Shown here: in pieces, positions 24,592 to 34,068 of the stretch | Layout of the letters: every line of letters starts with the position of its first letter | Position numbering within the stretch: the first letter of the stretch is position 1 | Source: CAVVSD01 sp963757125 | GTDB taxonomy: Bacteria; Actinomycetota; Thermoleophilia; Solirubrobacterales; Solirubrobacteraceae | Assembly (NCBI GenBank): GCA_963757125.1 | Contig: CAVWQP010000009.1 | Location: forward strand, 1,736,001-1,800,000 | DNA length: 64,000 bases | Direction: 5' to 3' | The notes under the pieces: generated by a model | What the model was told of the DNA's origin: nothing | Seen by the model: the letters and a program-made list of their open reading frames with translations, nothing else | Database searches by the model: none | Made by a program: the position numbers and the translations under genes

Positions 24592-27461
24592 GACCTGTCC
24601 CGTGTCTCCTCGACCATGCGAGCGACGTGCACGCGCGATGACACGCCGAGCTTCGCGAACACGTTGCGCAGGTGCGTCTCGATGGTCTTCTCGCTCAGGA
24701 AGAGCTCACCGGCGATCTCGCGGTTCGTCTTGCGGGCGGTGACCAGCTCCGCGACCTCCCGCTCCCGCCGGGAGAGCGCGTCGATCCCGGCGACACCCGT
24801 CGCCGTCGGCCCGCGTGGCTCGGTCCGTGCGCCGAGCCGGCGCAGCTCGAGCCTCGCCTGTCCCCGGTCGCGATCGATGCCGCCGGCGTCGAAGACCGCC
24901 TCCGCCCTCCGCAGCGCCGCGATGGCGTCCGCGCGATCGCCGGAGGCAGCGAGGGCGCGGCCGGCGAGCGCGTCGCAGCGCGCGGCCTCGACCGTCGAGC
25001 CGCCCGCACGCGCGGCGTCGGCGGCGCGGAGCGCCGTCGCCGCGGCTGCCGCAGCGTTCCCGGTCGCGAGCGTCACCGCCGCCTCGGCGCGGTCGGCGAC
25101 GGCACCGGCGATGGGCAGCCCGACGCGGTCCGCCTCCCGGCGCGCGCGGTCCGCCGACGCCCGGGCCGCGGCCGGCGCACCGGCCTCGAGCTCGAGGCGT
25201 GCCATGGCCTCGGCGGCCGGGACGCTCCAGCGCGCGGGAATCCGCGTGAGGTCCCATCCGCCTGCCTCCTCCACCAGGCCCGCGAGGCGCGCGGCGGGCT
25301 CGCCCGCTTCGCGTCGCAGCAGCGCGAGCCGCACACGAGCCATCGTCGCGACGCGGCCGCTCTCGTGGTGCTGGACCATGTCGACCGCCCGTTCGGCGAG
25401 ACCCAGCGCACCCGGGAGATCGCCCTGCTCGGCCCGGATCTGGGCCGCGATCGTCAGGACCCACGAGACGACGTAGCCGTTGGCGGCGACCTCGGCGGTC
25501 TCGAGCGCCTCCTCCTGCAGCTCGGCCGCCCGCGTCACGTCGCCCAGCCGCAGCAGGCTCAGGGCCTCGGCTCCCGCGATCAGCGGGGCGAACTGGTCCT
25601 GGCCCGTCCTCCGGGCGATCGAGATGCCGCGCTCGGCGTGGCGGACGGCATCGGCGTCGCGCTCGACGAGGTGCTCCCCCCAGGCCACCCGGTTGACCGC
25701 GTCGAGGCACGTGGCGAGCTCGTCGTCCGGCAGCCGGTCCATGAGGTCGGCGGCGACGCCGAGCGCCGACGCCGCCTCCTCGACCGCGCCCACGTTCGCG
25801 CACGCGTGCGCGACCGCCGCGGAGGTCGCGAAGACCAGGATCGGCTGGTCGAGAGCCCGGGCGACGGCGAGCGCCTGGCGGCTGGACGCGCGGCCCTGCT
25901 CCGCCTCGAGCGCGAAGAACGCCCCGGCGGTCAGCGCCATCAGGACGACGACAGCCTCCTCGGACTCCGGATCCTGCAGTCCTGCGAATGCAGCCTCGAG
26001 CCGCCGCGTCGCCTCCTCGTGGCGACCGAGGAAGTGCTCCGAGGCCGCGCATGCGGCGATCAGCGCGATCCGCGTCCGCTGCTCGGACGCCGGGAGCAGG
26101 TCGATCGCCTCCAGGAGCCGCCGGCAGCAGCCCTCGAGATCGCCGGTCGAGCGCAGGGCCTGCGCCAGCGCAATCCGGATGCGCAGCTGGGCCTCCCGAT
26201 CGGTCTCCGGCAGCAGTCGCAGCGCGGCCTCGAGCCAGTGCGCGGCCGTCGCCGGCGCGCGAGGCGCGGTGGCGGCCGCGGCGTCGAGCAGGACGGAGAT
26301 GGCCTCCGCGTCGCCATTGGCCGCGCACTCCACGACGTGGTGGGCGCGCTGCGCCGCTGCCGCGCCGCGTGCCGCCAGCGCGGCGGCGGCGCGAGCGTGG
26401 GCGAGACGCCGCCAGCCTCCGCCGCTGGACTCGTACACCGCGCGCCGCACGAGGGGGTGCCGGAACGCGAAGCGGCCGGGAACGGCGGTCGGATGCAGGA
26501 GCCTCGCGTCGAGCAGCTCATCCAGTGCGGTGGCCCCGTCGTCGTCGGTCAGCTCTGCGATCGCGAACGCGAGGTCCGGCTCGAACGGATCTCCGGCCAC
26601 GGACGCGGCGTCGAGCAGCGTGCGCGCCGCCGCGCCGACGCTCCCGAGCTCGTCCACCAGCGCGGCCGCGACGGCCCGCGGGACGCCGGTCTGCGCCGCC
26701 ATGCGATCGCCGTCGACCGGGCTCTGCATCCCGCCGGCTGAGGCGGCGGCGAGCTGCAGCGCGTAGAACGGGTTGCCCCCGCTCTGGCGGAAGACCTCGG
26801 TCTGCCGCGCATCCGGCAGGCCCTCGCCGGCCAGCGACCGGCACTCCTCCTCGCCCAGCGGCTGCAGCGCGACGAACGTCACCTGCCGGGCGGTGAGCGC
26901 GGACATGAGCGCCGGGGGCGCCCGGCCGGTCCGATGGCCGAGGGCGAGCAGCACGCCCGGGGCCATGCCGCGGCGCACGAGCGCCCCGATGAGATCCGCG
27001 GAGGCGGCATCGCTCCAGTGGAGGTCGTCGAGGACCAGCACCACGGGCTCGTCCTCCGCCAGCAGGCCGAGCAGATGCCGCATCGACCGATGTGCGCGAT
27101 GGCGCTCGTCACCGACCCCTGCGTCGCCTGACGTGCGCAGCGCGGGAAGCACCGAGGCCGCGCCGGCCAGCGGCTCCGATGACGCATCCAGCTCCTGGGA
27201 CGCGACATAGGCGTCCATCGCCTCCACCCAGACCGCGTACGGCAGCTCGCGCTCGAACTCCGACGCCGAGCCGGCGAGCACGACATGACCGCGTTCCTCC
27301 GCGCGCCGGCACAGCTCCGCGAGCAGGCGGGTCTTGCCGATGCCGGGCTCGCCCTCGACGACGATGCACGCCGGGTCGCCTCCGCGCAGCCCGTCGAGGG
27401 CCACGTCGAGCTGCAGGAGCTCGGGTCGCCGACCGACGATCGGATCGGTCCGGGCGGGCAC
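24588..27461 (-). CDS. Large LuxR-family (LAL-type) regulator with AAA ATPase domain
   Basis: 957 residues in one open frame. Domain order: AAA_16 NTPase with Walker A GEPGIGKT (37-44) and Walker B VVLVLDDLHWSD, helical arm with FAFRHPLVRRAVYES, about 500 residues of TPR-like helices, and a C-terminal LuxR helix-turn-helix (LSRREREVAELVTARKTNRE, SEKTIETHLRNVFAKLGV at roughly 897-941). Acts as an ATP-dependent activator that senses a small molecule. GTG at 27461 immediately precedes the domain, with TATGCT eleven bases upstream. Divergent from an alpha/beta hydrolase and MFS exporter, its probable targets. Second of two such regulators in the window. Confidence 0.9.
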   Translation of the reverse strand: MPARTDPIVGRRPELLQLDVALDGLRGGDPACIVVEGEPGIGKTRLLAELCRRAEERGHVVLAGSASEFERELPYAVWVEAMDAYVASQELDASSEPLAGAASVLPALRTSGDAGVGDERHRAHRSMRHLLGLLAEDEPVVLVLDDLHWSDAASADLIGALVRRGMAPGVLLALGHRTGRAPPALMSALTARQVTFVALQPLGEEECRSLAGEGLPDARQTEVFRQSGGNPFYALQLAAASAGGMQSPVDGDRMAAQTGVPRAVAAALVDELGSVGAAARTLLDAASVAGDPFEPDLAFAIAELTDDDGATALDELLDARLLHPTAVPGRFAFRHPLVRRAVYESSGGGWRRLAHARAAAALAARGAAAAQRAHHVVECAANGDAEAISVLLDAAAATAPRAPATAAHWLEAALRLLPETDREAQLRIRIALAQALRSTGDLEGCCRRLLEAIDLLPASEQRTRIALIAACAASEHFLGRHEEATRRLEAAFAGLQDPESEEAVVVLMALTAGAFFALEAEQGRASSRQALAVARALDQPILVFATSAAVAHACANVGAVEEAASALGVAADLMDRLPDDELATCLDAVNRVAWGEHLVERDADAVRHAERGISIARRTGQDQFAPLIAGAEALSLLRLGDVTRAAELQEEALETAEVAANGYVVSWVLTIAAQIRAEQGDLPGALGLAERAVDMVQHHESGRVATMARVRLALLRREAGEPAARLAGLVEEAGGWDLTRIPARWSVPAAEAMARLELEAGAPAAARASADRARREADRVGLPIAGAVADRAEAAVTLATGNAAAAAATALRAADAARAGGSTVEAARCDALAGRALAASGDRADAIAALRRAEAVFDAGGIDRDRGQARLELRRLGARTEPRGPTATGVAGIDALSRREREVAELVTARKTNREIAGELFLSEKTIETHLRNVFAKLGVSSRVHVARMVEETRDRS

Positions 27462-27492
27462 GCGTCGGCGCGAGCATAGACGGGGGCCCGGC

Positions 27493-27509
27493 TCAGGGTG
27501 ACACCCTGA
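27493..27509. promoter_or_regulatory. Perfect inverted repeat between LuxR regulator and hydrolase
   Basis: TCAGGGT, GAC spacer, ACCCTGA; 7-bp arms with a 3-bp centre, in the 82-base divergent spacer. Good candidate operator for the LuxR-type regulator. Confidence 0.55.
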
Positions 27510-27543
27510 TGTGCGCGACGCGCGGGGCCGCGAACCTGCGCCC

Positions 27544-28460
27544 ATGTCCGAGAGAGATCCCGTCACGGCGTTCCGGCTCGCCGAGGACGCCGCCTTCGCC
27601 CGCCACGGCATCACCGTCGCCGAGCACAGCCTCGACCTCGGCGGCCGCACCGTCCGGGTCCTGGAGAGCGGCGACGGCCCGCCGATCGTGCTCGTGCCCG
27701 GCGACGGCGCGGTCGCCGGAGCGTGGGCGCCGCTCATGGCCGAGCTCACCGGCCACCGCGTGCTCGTCCTCGACCGTCCCGGCGCGGGCCTGAGCGGCGC
27801 GTTCGACCGGCGCGCCGGCGACCTGCGCGACCAGGCGGTCGGCCTGCTGACCGCGACGCTCGACGCGCTCGGGCTCGAGCGCGTCCGATCGTCGGCAGCT
27901 CCGGCGGCGCCGCGTGGGCGCTCTGGACCGCGTTCGCGACACCGGAGCGCGTCAGCGCCGTGGCGGCGCTCGGCATGCCCGGCGTGTGCCTGCCCGGCGT
28001 CCGACCGCAGCCGCCCATGCGGCTGCTCAGCGTCCCCGGGCTCGGACAGCTGCTGGCCCGGATACCCGCTCCCAGCCCGGACGCCACGGGCCGGATGCTC
28101 GCGAAGACCGACGCGCGGCTGCTCGAGCACCCGGATATCGTCGCGCTCTACCACGCCGCCGGCCGTCTGCCCGGCTACCCGGGGTCGGTCGCCGCGCTGT
28201 TCCAGGCGTCGATGCGCCCCGGCGGCAGGCCGCGTGCCGCCTGCGTGATCGACGACGACCAGCTGCGAGCGCTCGACGTTCCCGTGCTCTTCGTGTTCGG
28301 CGCCGACGAGCCGCTCGGCGGCCCCGAGGTCGTGCGCCGCGCCGCCGGTCTGATGCCTCACGCGCGCGTCGAGGTCGTCCCCGGCGCCTGGCACCACCCC
28401 TGGCTCGCCGATGCGCCCGCCGTCGGGCACCTCGTCGCAGGCCTCGTCCGCCGCCCCTGA
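27544..28460 (+). CDS. Alpha/beta fold hydrolase, frame broken once
   Basis: About 305 residues after restoring one missing base near 27884-27890. First frame: LDLGGRTVRVLESGDGPPIV, VPGDGAVAGAW oxyanion loop, VLVLDRPGAGLSG. Second frame opens at the nucleophile elbow PIVGSSGGAAWALW (GxSxG) and continues through the acid strand VPVLFVFGADEPLGG to the terminal VVPGAWHHPWLADAP with the catalytic His. Codons are good on both sides, so the indel is probably a sequencing error. It ends 11 bases before the MFS exporter and is divergent from the LuxR regulator, suggesting a regulated hydrolase-exporter unit. Confidence 0.83.
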
Positions 28461-28471
28461 GAGGAGTCACG

Positions 28472-30020
28472 ATGCGATCCCGCACCACCATCCACGCCAA
28501 CCGTTGGAAGACGCTCGGCGTCCTGTCGCTCAGCCTGCTCATCATCGGGCTGGACAACACGGTCCTGAACGTCGCGCTGCCGAGCCTGCAGACGCACTTC
28601 GAGGCCACCGGCTCGACGCTGCAGTGGATCGTCGACGCGTATCTGCTCGCCTTCGCCGGCGTGCTGCTCACGATGGGCACGCTCGGGGACCGGTTCGGCC
28701 GCAAGCGAGCGCTCCAGGCGGGGCTCGGCGTCTTCGGTGTCGCGAGCGTCCTCGCCGCGTTCGCGCAGAACGCGGATCAGCTCATCGCCCTGCGCGCCCT
28801 CATGGGCATCGGCGGCGCGATGATCATGCCGCGACGCTGTCGGTGATCATCGACGTGTTCCCGCGCGAGGAGCGCGGGAAGGCGATCGGCATCTGGTCGG
28901 CCATCGCGGGCGTCGGGATCGGCCTCGGTCCGTTCGTCGGCGGCCTGCTCCTGGAGTGGTTCTCGTGGAGCTCGGTCTTCTGGCTCAACGTCCCCATCGT
29001 GGTCGTCGCCCTCGTAGGCGGGCTTCTTCCTCGTGCCGGAGAGCCGCGACGCGAAGCCCGGCGCGTTCGACCTGCCGGGAACCGGCCTCTCCATCGCGAC
29101 GCTCGTGACCCTGATCTACGGGATCATCGAGGCGACGCCGCGGGGATGGACGGATCCCCTCGTCCTCGGATGCTTCGCCGCGTCGGCCCTGCTGGCCGCC
29201 GCCTTCGTCGCATGGGAGCGCCGCATCCCCGATCCCATGCTCCCGCTGAGCTTCTTCCGCGACGCCCGCTTCACCGTCGCCTCGGTCGGCGTCGGGCTCG
29301 TCTTCTTCGCGATGATGGGATCGGTCTTCGCCTTCACGCAGTACCTGCAGTTCGCGCACGGCTACAGCGCGCTGCAGGCAGGGGCGTGCATGATCCCGCT
29401 GGCACTGGGGCTCGTCGTCGGCTCCGGCGCCTCGAACAGGCTGTCGGTCCGCTTCGGACGGGCGCGCGTCATCGCCGGCGGGCTCTTCGGCGTCGCCGCC
29501 GTACTCTGCACGAGCATCGCCTGGACCGTCGACATGGCCGCCGTGCTGCTCGGCGTCGTGACGTTCTTCCTCGCGCTCGCCATGGGCGCCGCGATGGCGC
29601 CCGCGACGGAGTCCGTCATGAGCGCGGTGCCGGACGCCAAGGCCGGCGTCGGGTCCGCCATGAGCGACGTGACACGGCAGGTCGGCGGGGCCCTGGGCGT
29701 CGCGGTGATCGGCTCGATCATCGGCAGCGCCTACGGACGGGACATGCCCGACGGTCCCGCCGGGGAGTCGGTCGGCGCCGCGCACGCGATGGCCGAGCGC
29801 CTGGGCGGCGTGCCCGGACACGAGCTCGCCGAGCAGGCATCGCGCGCGTTCACCGACGCGCTGGGCATCGGGCTCGGCGCCGCCGCGGTCGTCGCTCTCG
29901 CGGGCGCGCTGCTCGTGCTGACGGCGTCTCCCGGACGGGCGGATCGCGCGCCGGACCGCGGTTGTCGGCCAACACGGTTCCGAGGCGCTGCGCGCCGATC
30001 CGGCGGCCTCCACCGTGTGA
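28472..30020 (+). CDS. DHA2-type MFS exporter, frame broken about three times
   Basis: Roughly 515 residues. Frame 1 from ATG 28472 (preceded by GAGAGGAG) holds LIIGLDNTVLNVALPSLQ and motif A GTLGDRFGRKRALQ. One base is missing near 28834 (MIMP continues ATLSVIIDVFPREERGKAIG). An extra base near 29017 moves VALVGG to AGFFLVPESRDAKPGAFD. A likely third near 29953 moves the tail to AVVGQHGSEALRADPAASTV ending at TGA 30018-30020. Motif C-like GIGLGPFVGGLLLEW and 14 helices fit the EmrB/QacA class. Transmembrane sequence is undamaged, so the indels look technical. Paired with the hydrolase and LuxR regulator. Confidence 0.82.
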
Positions 30021-30165
30021 GTCCGACCGCCCGGCTACGCTGGATGCACCAGTCGCTCGGAGCTCGGGCCGACTGCCAGCGTTCCGCACCCGTGCCCCCG
30101 GCACCGCGTACCGCGACCGCGCGTCATCAACGGCGCGCCCGTATTCACCGAGCGGACGGAGGCGC

Positions 30166-30345
30166 ATGGCGTCCAGCGGCAAGAAGAAGACGACGATGGC
30201 GAAGATCAATCGCGAGAACAAGGTCCGCGAGAAGCGGGCAATCAAGGCGGCCCGGAAGGACGAGCGCAAGCGCGCGGCCGCCGCGGCATCCCAGGGCAGC
30301 CCCTACGACGTGCCCTGGCGCCCCGAGGCAGACGCCGCCGCCTGA
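30166..30345 (+). CDS. Small highly basic conserved protein
   Basis: 59 residues, about a third Lys/Arg: SSGKKKTTMAKINRENKVRE, KAARKDERKRAAAA, then an acidic/aromatic tail DVPWRPEADAAA. Likely binds nucleic acid or ribosomes; no family name known to me. Preceded by GGACGGAGG as ribosome site. The preceding 145 bases hold its presumed promoter. Confidence 0.65.
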   Translation: MASSGKKKTTMAKINRENKVREKRAIKAARKDERKRAAAAASQGSPYDVPWRPEADAAA

Positions 30346-30364
30346 GCAGGCGCGGGACGCGGAC

Positions 30365-30826
30365 CTAGCTCCGCGTCCTGCCCTCCCGGAGCATCTCGAG
30401 CGTCTGCGCGACGCGCCGGTCTCGGGTCTCCTCCTTCTTGGCCTCCGCGATCCACCGCGCGAACTCCTTGCGGTGCGTGTAGGCCAGGGCGTCGTATCTC
30501 TCCTTCGCGACCGGGTCGCCCGCGAGCGCTGCGCTCAGCGCCTCGGGCACCTCGACCTCGCGCGGCGCCTCGTCGAGCTCGATGAGCACGTCGACCGTGT
30601 CACCCGCCTCCGCGCCTGCGCCCTTGCGGACGTCCTTGTTCATCCCGAGCAGGAACTCCCCACCCATGCGCGTCACCGTCGTGCGCCAGGTGTAGTCGCC
30701 GATCGTCGCCGCCACCGGGAAGCGCTTGGCGCCCTCCCCGATGGCAGCGACCTGCTCGTCGTCGAGGACGACGGCTGCCGCAGGCCCGCGCGCCTGCAGC
30801 GTCGTCGTGAGTCGCAGGGCCCCCAT
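30365..30826 (-). CDS. DUF1905/YdeI-OmpD-associated family protein
   Basis: 153 residues in two parts. Residues 1-90 match DUF1905 (LRLTTTLQARGPAAAVVLDD, FPVAATIGDYTWRTTVTRMGGEFLLGMNKDVRKGAG). The C-terminal part (VPEALSAALAGDPVAKERYDALAYTHRKEFARWIAEAKKEETRDRRVAQTLEMLREG) is the YdeI/OmpD-associated helical domain. This common pair is of unknown function. It follows the MetE-like gene by seven bases on the same strand and is likely in its operon. Confidence 0.85.
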   Translation of the reverse strand: MGALRLTTTLQARGPAAAVVLDDEQVAAIGEGAKRFPVAATIGDYTWRTTVTRMGGEFLLGMNKDVRKGAGAEAGDTVDVLIELDEAPREVEVPEALSAALAGDPVAKERYDALAYTHRKEFARWIAEAKKEETRDRRVAQTLEMLREGRTRS

Positions 30827-30833
30827 CGGTCGC

Positions 30834-32060
30834 CTACGCCGCGACCCCGCTGCCCCAGAGCTGCTGGCTGGCGATCGCCGCGCCCTCCGACAGCGCGCCG
30901 AGCTTCGCCCACGCGATCTGCGGGTGCACGCGCCCGCCGAGACCGCAGTCGGTCGAGGCGATGACGTTCTCGCGCCCGACGCCCTCGGCGAAGCGCACGA
31001 TCCGGTCGGCGACGACGTCGGGGTGCTCGATCACGTTCGTCGAGTGCGACACGATCCCGGGCAGGATCACCTTGCCCTCGGGAAGCTCGATGTCCTGCCA
31101 GACGCGCCACTCGTGCTCGTGGCGGACGTTGGCCGCCTCGAAGGAGTACGCGCCGGCGTTGATCTTCAGCATGACGTCGACGATGTCGCGCATCGGGATG
31201 TCGGTGACGTGCGGGCCGTGCCAGCTGCCCCAGCAGAGGTGGAAGCGGATCCGGTCCTCCGGCAGCCCCTGGATCGCGTGGTTGAGCGCCTCGACGCGCA
31301 GCATCGTGAAGCGCTGGTAGTCCTCGACGGACGGCTCGGGGTTGATCTGGTCCCAGTTCTCGGCGATCGCCGGATCGTCGAGCTGCAGGATGAGGCCCGC
31401 CTCGATGATCGCCTGGTACTCCTCGCGCAGCGCATCCGCGCACGCGTACATGAGCGCCTGGTCGTCCTCGTAGTACTCGTTGCCGAACCGCGCGCAGCTG
31501 CCCGGGGCCACGGCGTTCATGTACCCCTCCTGGACGCCGGCAGCATCGAGCGCCGCCTTGAGGTTGGCGATGTCGCGGTCGAGCGACTCCCGGCCGATGT
31601 ACGTGATGGGCCCGCGGCAGACGGGGGCGCCGGTCCCGATGTCCGGGTTCGGCAGCGCGGCGCCGGAGTTGGGATCGCCGTAGGCGTCGCTGAACTCGAG
31701 CCAGTCGCGGCGCTCGACGAACGACGCGAGCGACAGCTCGCCCGGCTTGCCCGGAGCCTGCTTGATGTCGAGGACGCCGTCGGTCACGAGCTCGAGCCCG
31801 CCGAGGCGCTGGAAGACGTACGTCCACCAGGGCCCGTAGTCGTAGCGGTGGCCCATCGAGTGGCCGAACTCGCCGTCGTTGACGAGGTCGATCCCGAGCT
31901 CGCGCTGCTGGGCGACGACGTCGGCGACCGCCTGGGTGAGCTTGGCCTGGTATCCCGCCTCGTCGTCGAGCTCGCCCAGGCCGCGCTTCAGGTTCAGCGC
32001 CACGAGCTCCTCCGGGCGCGGCAGGCTGCCCGCGTGGCTGGTCAGGATCCGATCCGGCAT
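30834..32060 (-). CDS. Cobalamin-independent methionine synthase (MetE C-terminal)-like protein
   Basis: 408 residues, a single barrel equivalent to the catalytic half of MetE. Starts RILTSHAGSLPRPEELVAL, typical of the family. Expected zinc ligands are in RFHLCWGSWHGPH (His/Cys) and ENVIASTDCGLGGRVHP (Cys); the acidic DDP motif LQLDDPAIAENWD is also present. Single-domain members transfer methyl or alkyl groups to thiols (methionine synthesis, epoxyalkane:coenzyme M, or other roles); the substrate is uncertain because the folate-binding N-terminal half is absent. ATG at 32060 has GGAGGGGAG upstream. Divergent from PadR. Confidence 0.85.
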   Translation of the reverse strand: MPDRILTSHAGSLPRPEELVALNLKRGLGELDDEAGYQAKLTQAVADVVAQQRELGIDLVNDGEFGHSMGHRYDYGPWWTYVFQRLGGLELVTDGVLDIKQAPGKPGELSLASFVERRDWLEFSDAYGDPNSGAALPNPDIGTGAPVCRGPITYIGRESLDRDIANLKAALDAAGVQEGYMNAVAPGSCARFGNEYYEDDQALMYACADALREEYQAIIEAGLILQLDDPAIAENWDQINPEPSVEDYQRFTMLRVEALNHAIQGLPEDRIRFHLCWGSWHGPHVTDIPMRDIVDVMLKINAGAYSFEAANVRHEHEWRVWQDIELPEGKVILPGIVSHSTNVIEHPDVVADRIVRFAEGVGRENVIASTDCGLGGRVHPQIAWAKLGALSEGAAIASQQLWGSGVAA

Positions 32061-32114
32061 CGATGCTCCCCTCCTCGTTGACCCGCTCGGGAAGGTAACC
32101 ATCCGGATGACGAC

Positions 32115-32135
32115 GGGGAAGGCGATAGCTTCCCC
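32115..32135. promoter_or_regulatory. padR promoter with overlapping operator-like palindrome
   Basis: GGGGAAG (32115-32121), seven-base spacer, CTTCCCC (32129-32135): a perfect 7-bp inverted repeat. A -10 TAGCTT (32126-32131) lies inside it, exactly six bases before the padR ATG, so PadR binding here would block its own leaderless promoter. Confidence 0.6.
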
Positions 32136-32137
32136 AC

Positions 32138-32683
32138 ATGCGGGTGAAGCGCGATCTGCTGGCCGGGGAGTGGGCGGTCCTCGCCCTGCTGTGCGAACGG
32201 CCGCGCCACGGCTACGCGCTCGCCGTCCTCATGGCGCCGGAGGGCGAGATCGGCCGAGTGTGGTCGCTGCGCCGGCCGATGACCTACCGCGCGCTGAGCT
32301 CGCTGCAGAAGCTGGGGCTCGTGGAGGTCGACTCCGTCGAGTCGAGCGACTCCGCGCCGAACCGCACGCTCATGCGCGCGACGCCCGACGCGCAGGCCCA
32401 GGTCGAGCAGTGGCTCGTCACCCCCGAGCCGCACGTCCGCGACCTGCGCTCGCTCCTGCTGCTGAAGATCCACTTCCTCAAGCGCCGCGACCGCGCGCTG
32501 GAGCCGCTGCTGCGCCCGCAGCGCGAGCGTCTGGCGGAGCAGATCGAGGCGCTCGCCGAGCGCGAGAGCGACGATGACGAGCTCGCGCTGATGCTCAATC
32601 GCTGGCGCTGCTCGATGACGGAGGCCGCGCTGGAGTTCGTCGACGAGGTGATGGAGCGCCAGGCCGCCGACACGCTGCACTAG
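32138..32683 (+). CDS. PadR family transcriptional regulator
   Basis: 181 residues. PadR winged helix: GEWAVLALLCERPRHGYALAVLM, a wing with YRALSSLQKLGLVEVDSVES and RTLMRATPDAQAQVEQWL, then the long C-terminal dimerisation helices rich in Arg/Glu. PadR proteins repress detoxification or transporter genes. Divergent from the MetE-like gene and three bases ahead of the aldehyde dehydrogenase, so both are likely targets. ATG six bases after TAGCTT (leaderless). Confidence 0.88.
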   Translation: MRVKRDLLAGEWAVLALLCERPRHGYALAVLMAPEGEIGRVWSLRRPMTYRALSSLQKLGLVEVDSVESSDSAPNRTLMRATPDAQAQVEQWLVTPEPHVRDLRSLLLLKIHFLKRRDRALEPLLRPQRERLAEQIEALAERESDDDELALMLNRWRCSMTEAALEFVDEVMERQAADTLH

Positions 32684-32686
32684 TCA

Positions 32687-34066
32687 TTGATTGACGACTC
32701 CAAGCTGCTGATCGGGGGCGAGTGGGTCGAAGCCGCGTCCGGCAAGACGTTCGCCACCCTGAACCCCGCCACCGAGGAGGAGCTCGCCCACGAGCCGGCC
32801 GTCCGCGCCGCGCGCAAGGCCTTCGCCGAGGACTCCCCCTGGCGGCGCATGAACGCGTCGGATCGGGGCCGGGTCATCTGGAAGATCTCCGAGCTGATCG
32901 AGGAGAACGCCGACGAGCTGGCGATGCTCGAGTCGCTCGACAACGGCAAGCCGTTCGCCGTCGCGAAGGCCGCCGACGTGCGCCTGGCGGCAGACCTGTT
33001 CCGGTACATGGCGGGCTGGCCGACGAAGATCGAGGGCACCACGGTGCCGATCTCCGCCCTGCCGGCGCCGGGCGAGTACCTCGCCTACACGCTGCGTGAG
33101 CCGGTCGGCGTCGTCGGCCAGATCATCCCGTGGAACTTCCCGCTGCTCATGGCCGCGTGGAAGCTCGGGCCGGTGCTGGCCTGCGCCTGCACCGTCGTCC
33201 TGAAGCCCGCCGAGCAGACGCCGCTGACGGCGCTGCGACTCGGCGACTTCGGACGGCGAGCTCGATGCAGGAGGCCGGGCCTGCCCGACGGCGTCGACAA
33301 GGTCGCGTTCACGGGCTCGACCGAGGTCGGCAAGCTCATCGTCCAGGCCGCCGCGGGCAACCTGAAGAAGGTCTCGCTGGAGCTCGGCGGCAAGTCGCCG
33401 AACGTCGTGTACGCCGACGCGGACATGGACGCGGCGATCCAGGGCGCGGCGAATGGGATCTTCTTCAACCACGGTCAGTGCTGCAACGCGGGCTCGCGCC
33501 TGTACGTGCAGAGCGGGGCGTTCGACGACGTCGTCGCAGGTGTCGCCGACGTGGCGAAGTCGATCAAGATCGGCGTCGGCACCGACCCCGACACGCAGAT
33601 GGGCCCGCTCATCTCCGACGAGCAGTTCGGCAAGGTGCTCGGGTACCTCGACTCCGGCCGCGCCGAGGGCGCCCAGGCCGTCGTCGGCGGGTCCCGTGAG
33701 GGCGACCGCGGCTACTTCGTGCAGCCGACGATCCTCACCGACACGACAAACGACATGAGCGTCGTCCGCGAGGAGATCTTCGGACCCGTCGTGTGCGCGA
33801 TCCCGTTCGACGATCCCGAGGAGCTCATGCCGGTCGCCAACGACACGAACTACGGCCTCGCGGCCGGCGTGTTCACGCGCGACATCTCCAAGGCGCACCG
33901 CACGGCCAAGCGCCTGCGGGCCGGCACCGTGTGGATCAACACGTACCACGTGTTCGACGCGGCGATGCCGTTCGGCGGCTACAAGGAGTCCGGCTGGGGC
34001 CGCGAGATGGGCAGCCAGGTCCTGAACAACTACCTGGAGACGAAGTCCGTCGTCACCGCGCTCTAG
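32687..34066 (+). CDS. Aldehyde dehydrogenase (NAD-dependent), internally deleted/miscopied
   Basis: 459 residues, shorter than the usual 480-500. Landmarks are good: GGEWVEAASGKTFATLNPAT, PWNFPLLMAAWKLGPVLACA, KPAEQTPLTALRLG, catalytic Glu in VSLELGGKSPNVV, catalytic Cys in NHGQCCNAGSRL, and EEIFGPVVC. Two pieces are missing: about 10-13 residues at EELAHEPAVRAARKAF, and about 20 residues around LGDFGRRARCRRPGLPDGVDKVAFTG, where the DNA at 33241-33300 also shows compensating indels (it reads as ELMQEAGLPDGV if two bases are removed). The latter removes part of the nucleotide-binding fold. TTG start at 32687, three bases after padR, without a ribosome site. Confidence 0.85.
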   Translation: MIDDSKLLIGGEWVEAASGKTFATLNPATEEELAHEPAVRAARKAFAEDSPWRRMNASDRGRVIWKISELIEENADELAMLESLDNGKPFAVAKAADVRLAADLFRYMAGWPTKIEGTTVPISALPAPGEYLAYTLREPVGVVGQIIPWNFPLLMAAWKLGPVLACACTVVLKPAEQTPLTALRLGDFGRRARCRRPGLPDGVDKVAFTGSTEVGKLIVQAAAGNLKKVSLELGGKSPNVVYADADMDAAIQGAANGIFFNHGQCCNAGSRLYVQSGAFDDVVAGVADVAKSIKIGVGTDPDTQMGPLISDEQFGKVLGYLDSGRAEGAQAVVGGSREGDRGYFVQPTILTDTTNDMSVVREEIFGPVVCAIPFDDPEELMPVANDTNYGLAAGVFTRDISKAHRTAKRLRAGTVWINTYHVFDAAMPFGGYKESGWGREMGSQVLNNYLETKSVVTAL

Positions 34067-34068
34067 CG

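Noticed and set aside
7871..30020. Programmed ribosomal frameshifting as the explanation of the broken frames
   Set aside because: Sites lack a common slippery sequence, occur in unrelated genes, and include both insertions and deletions; technical error is simpler.
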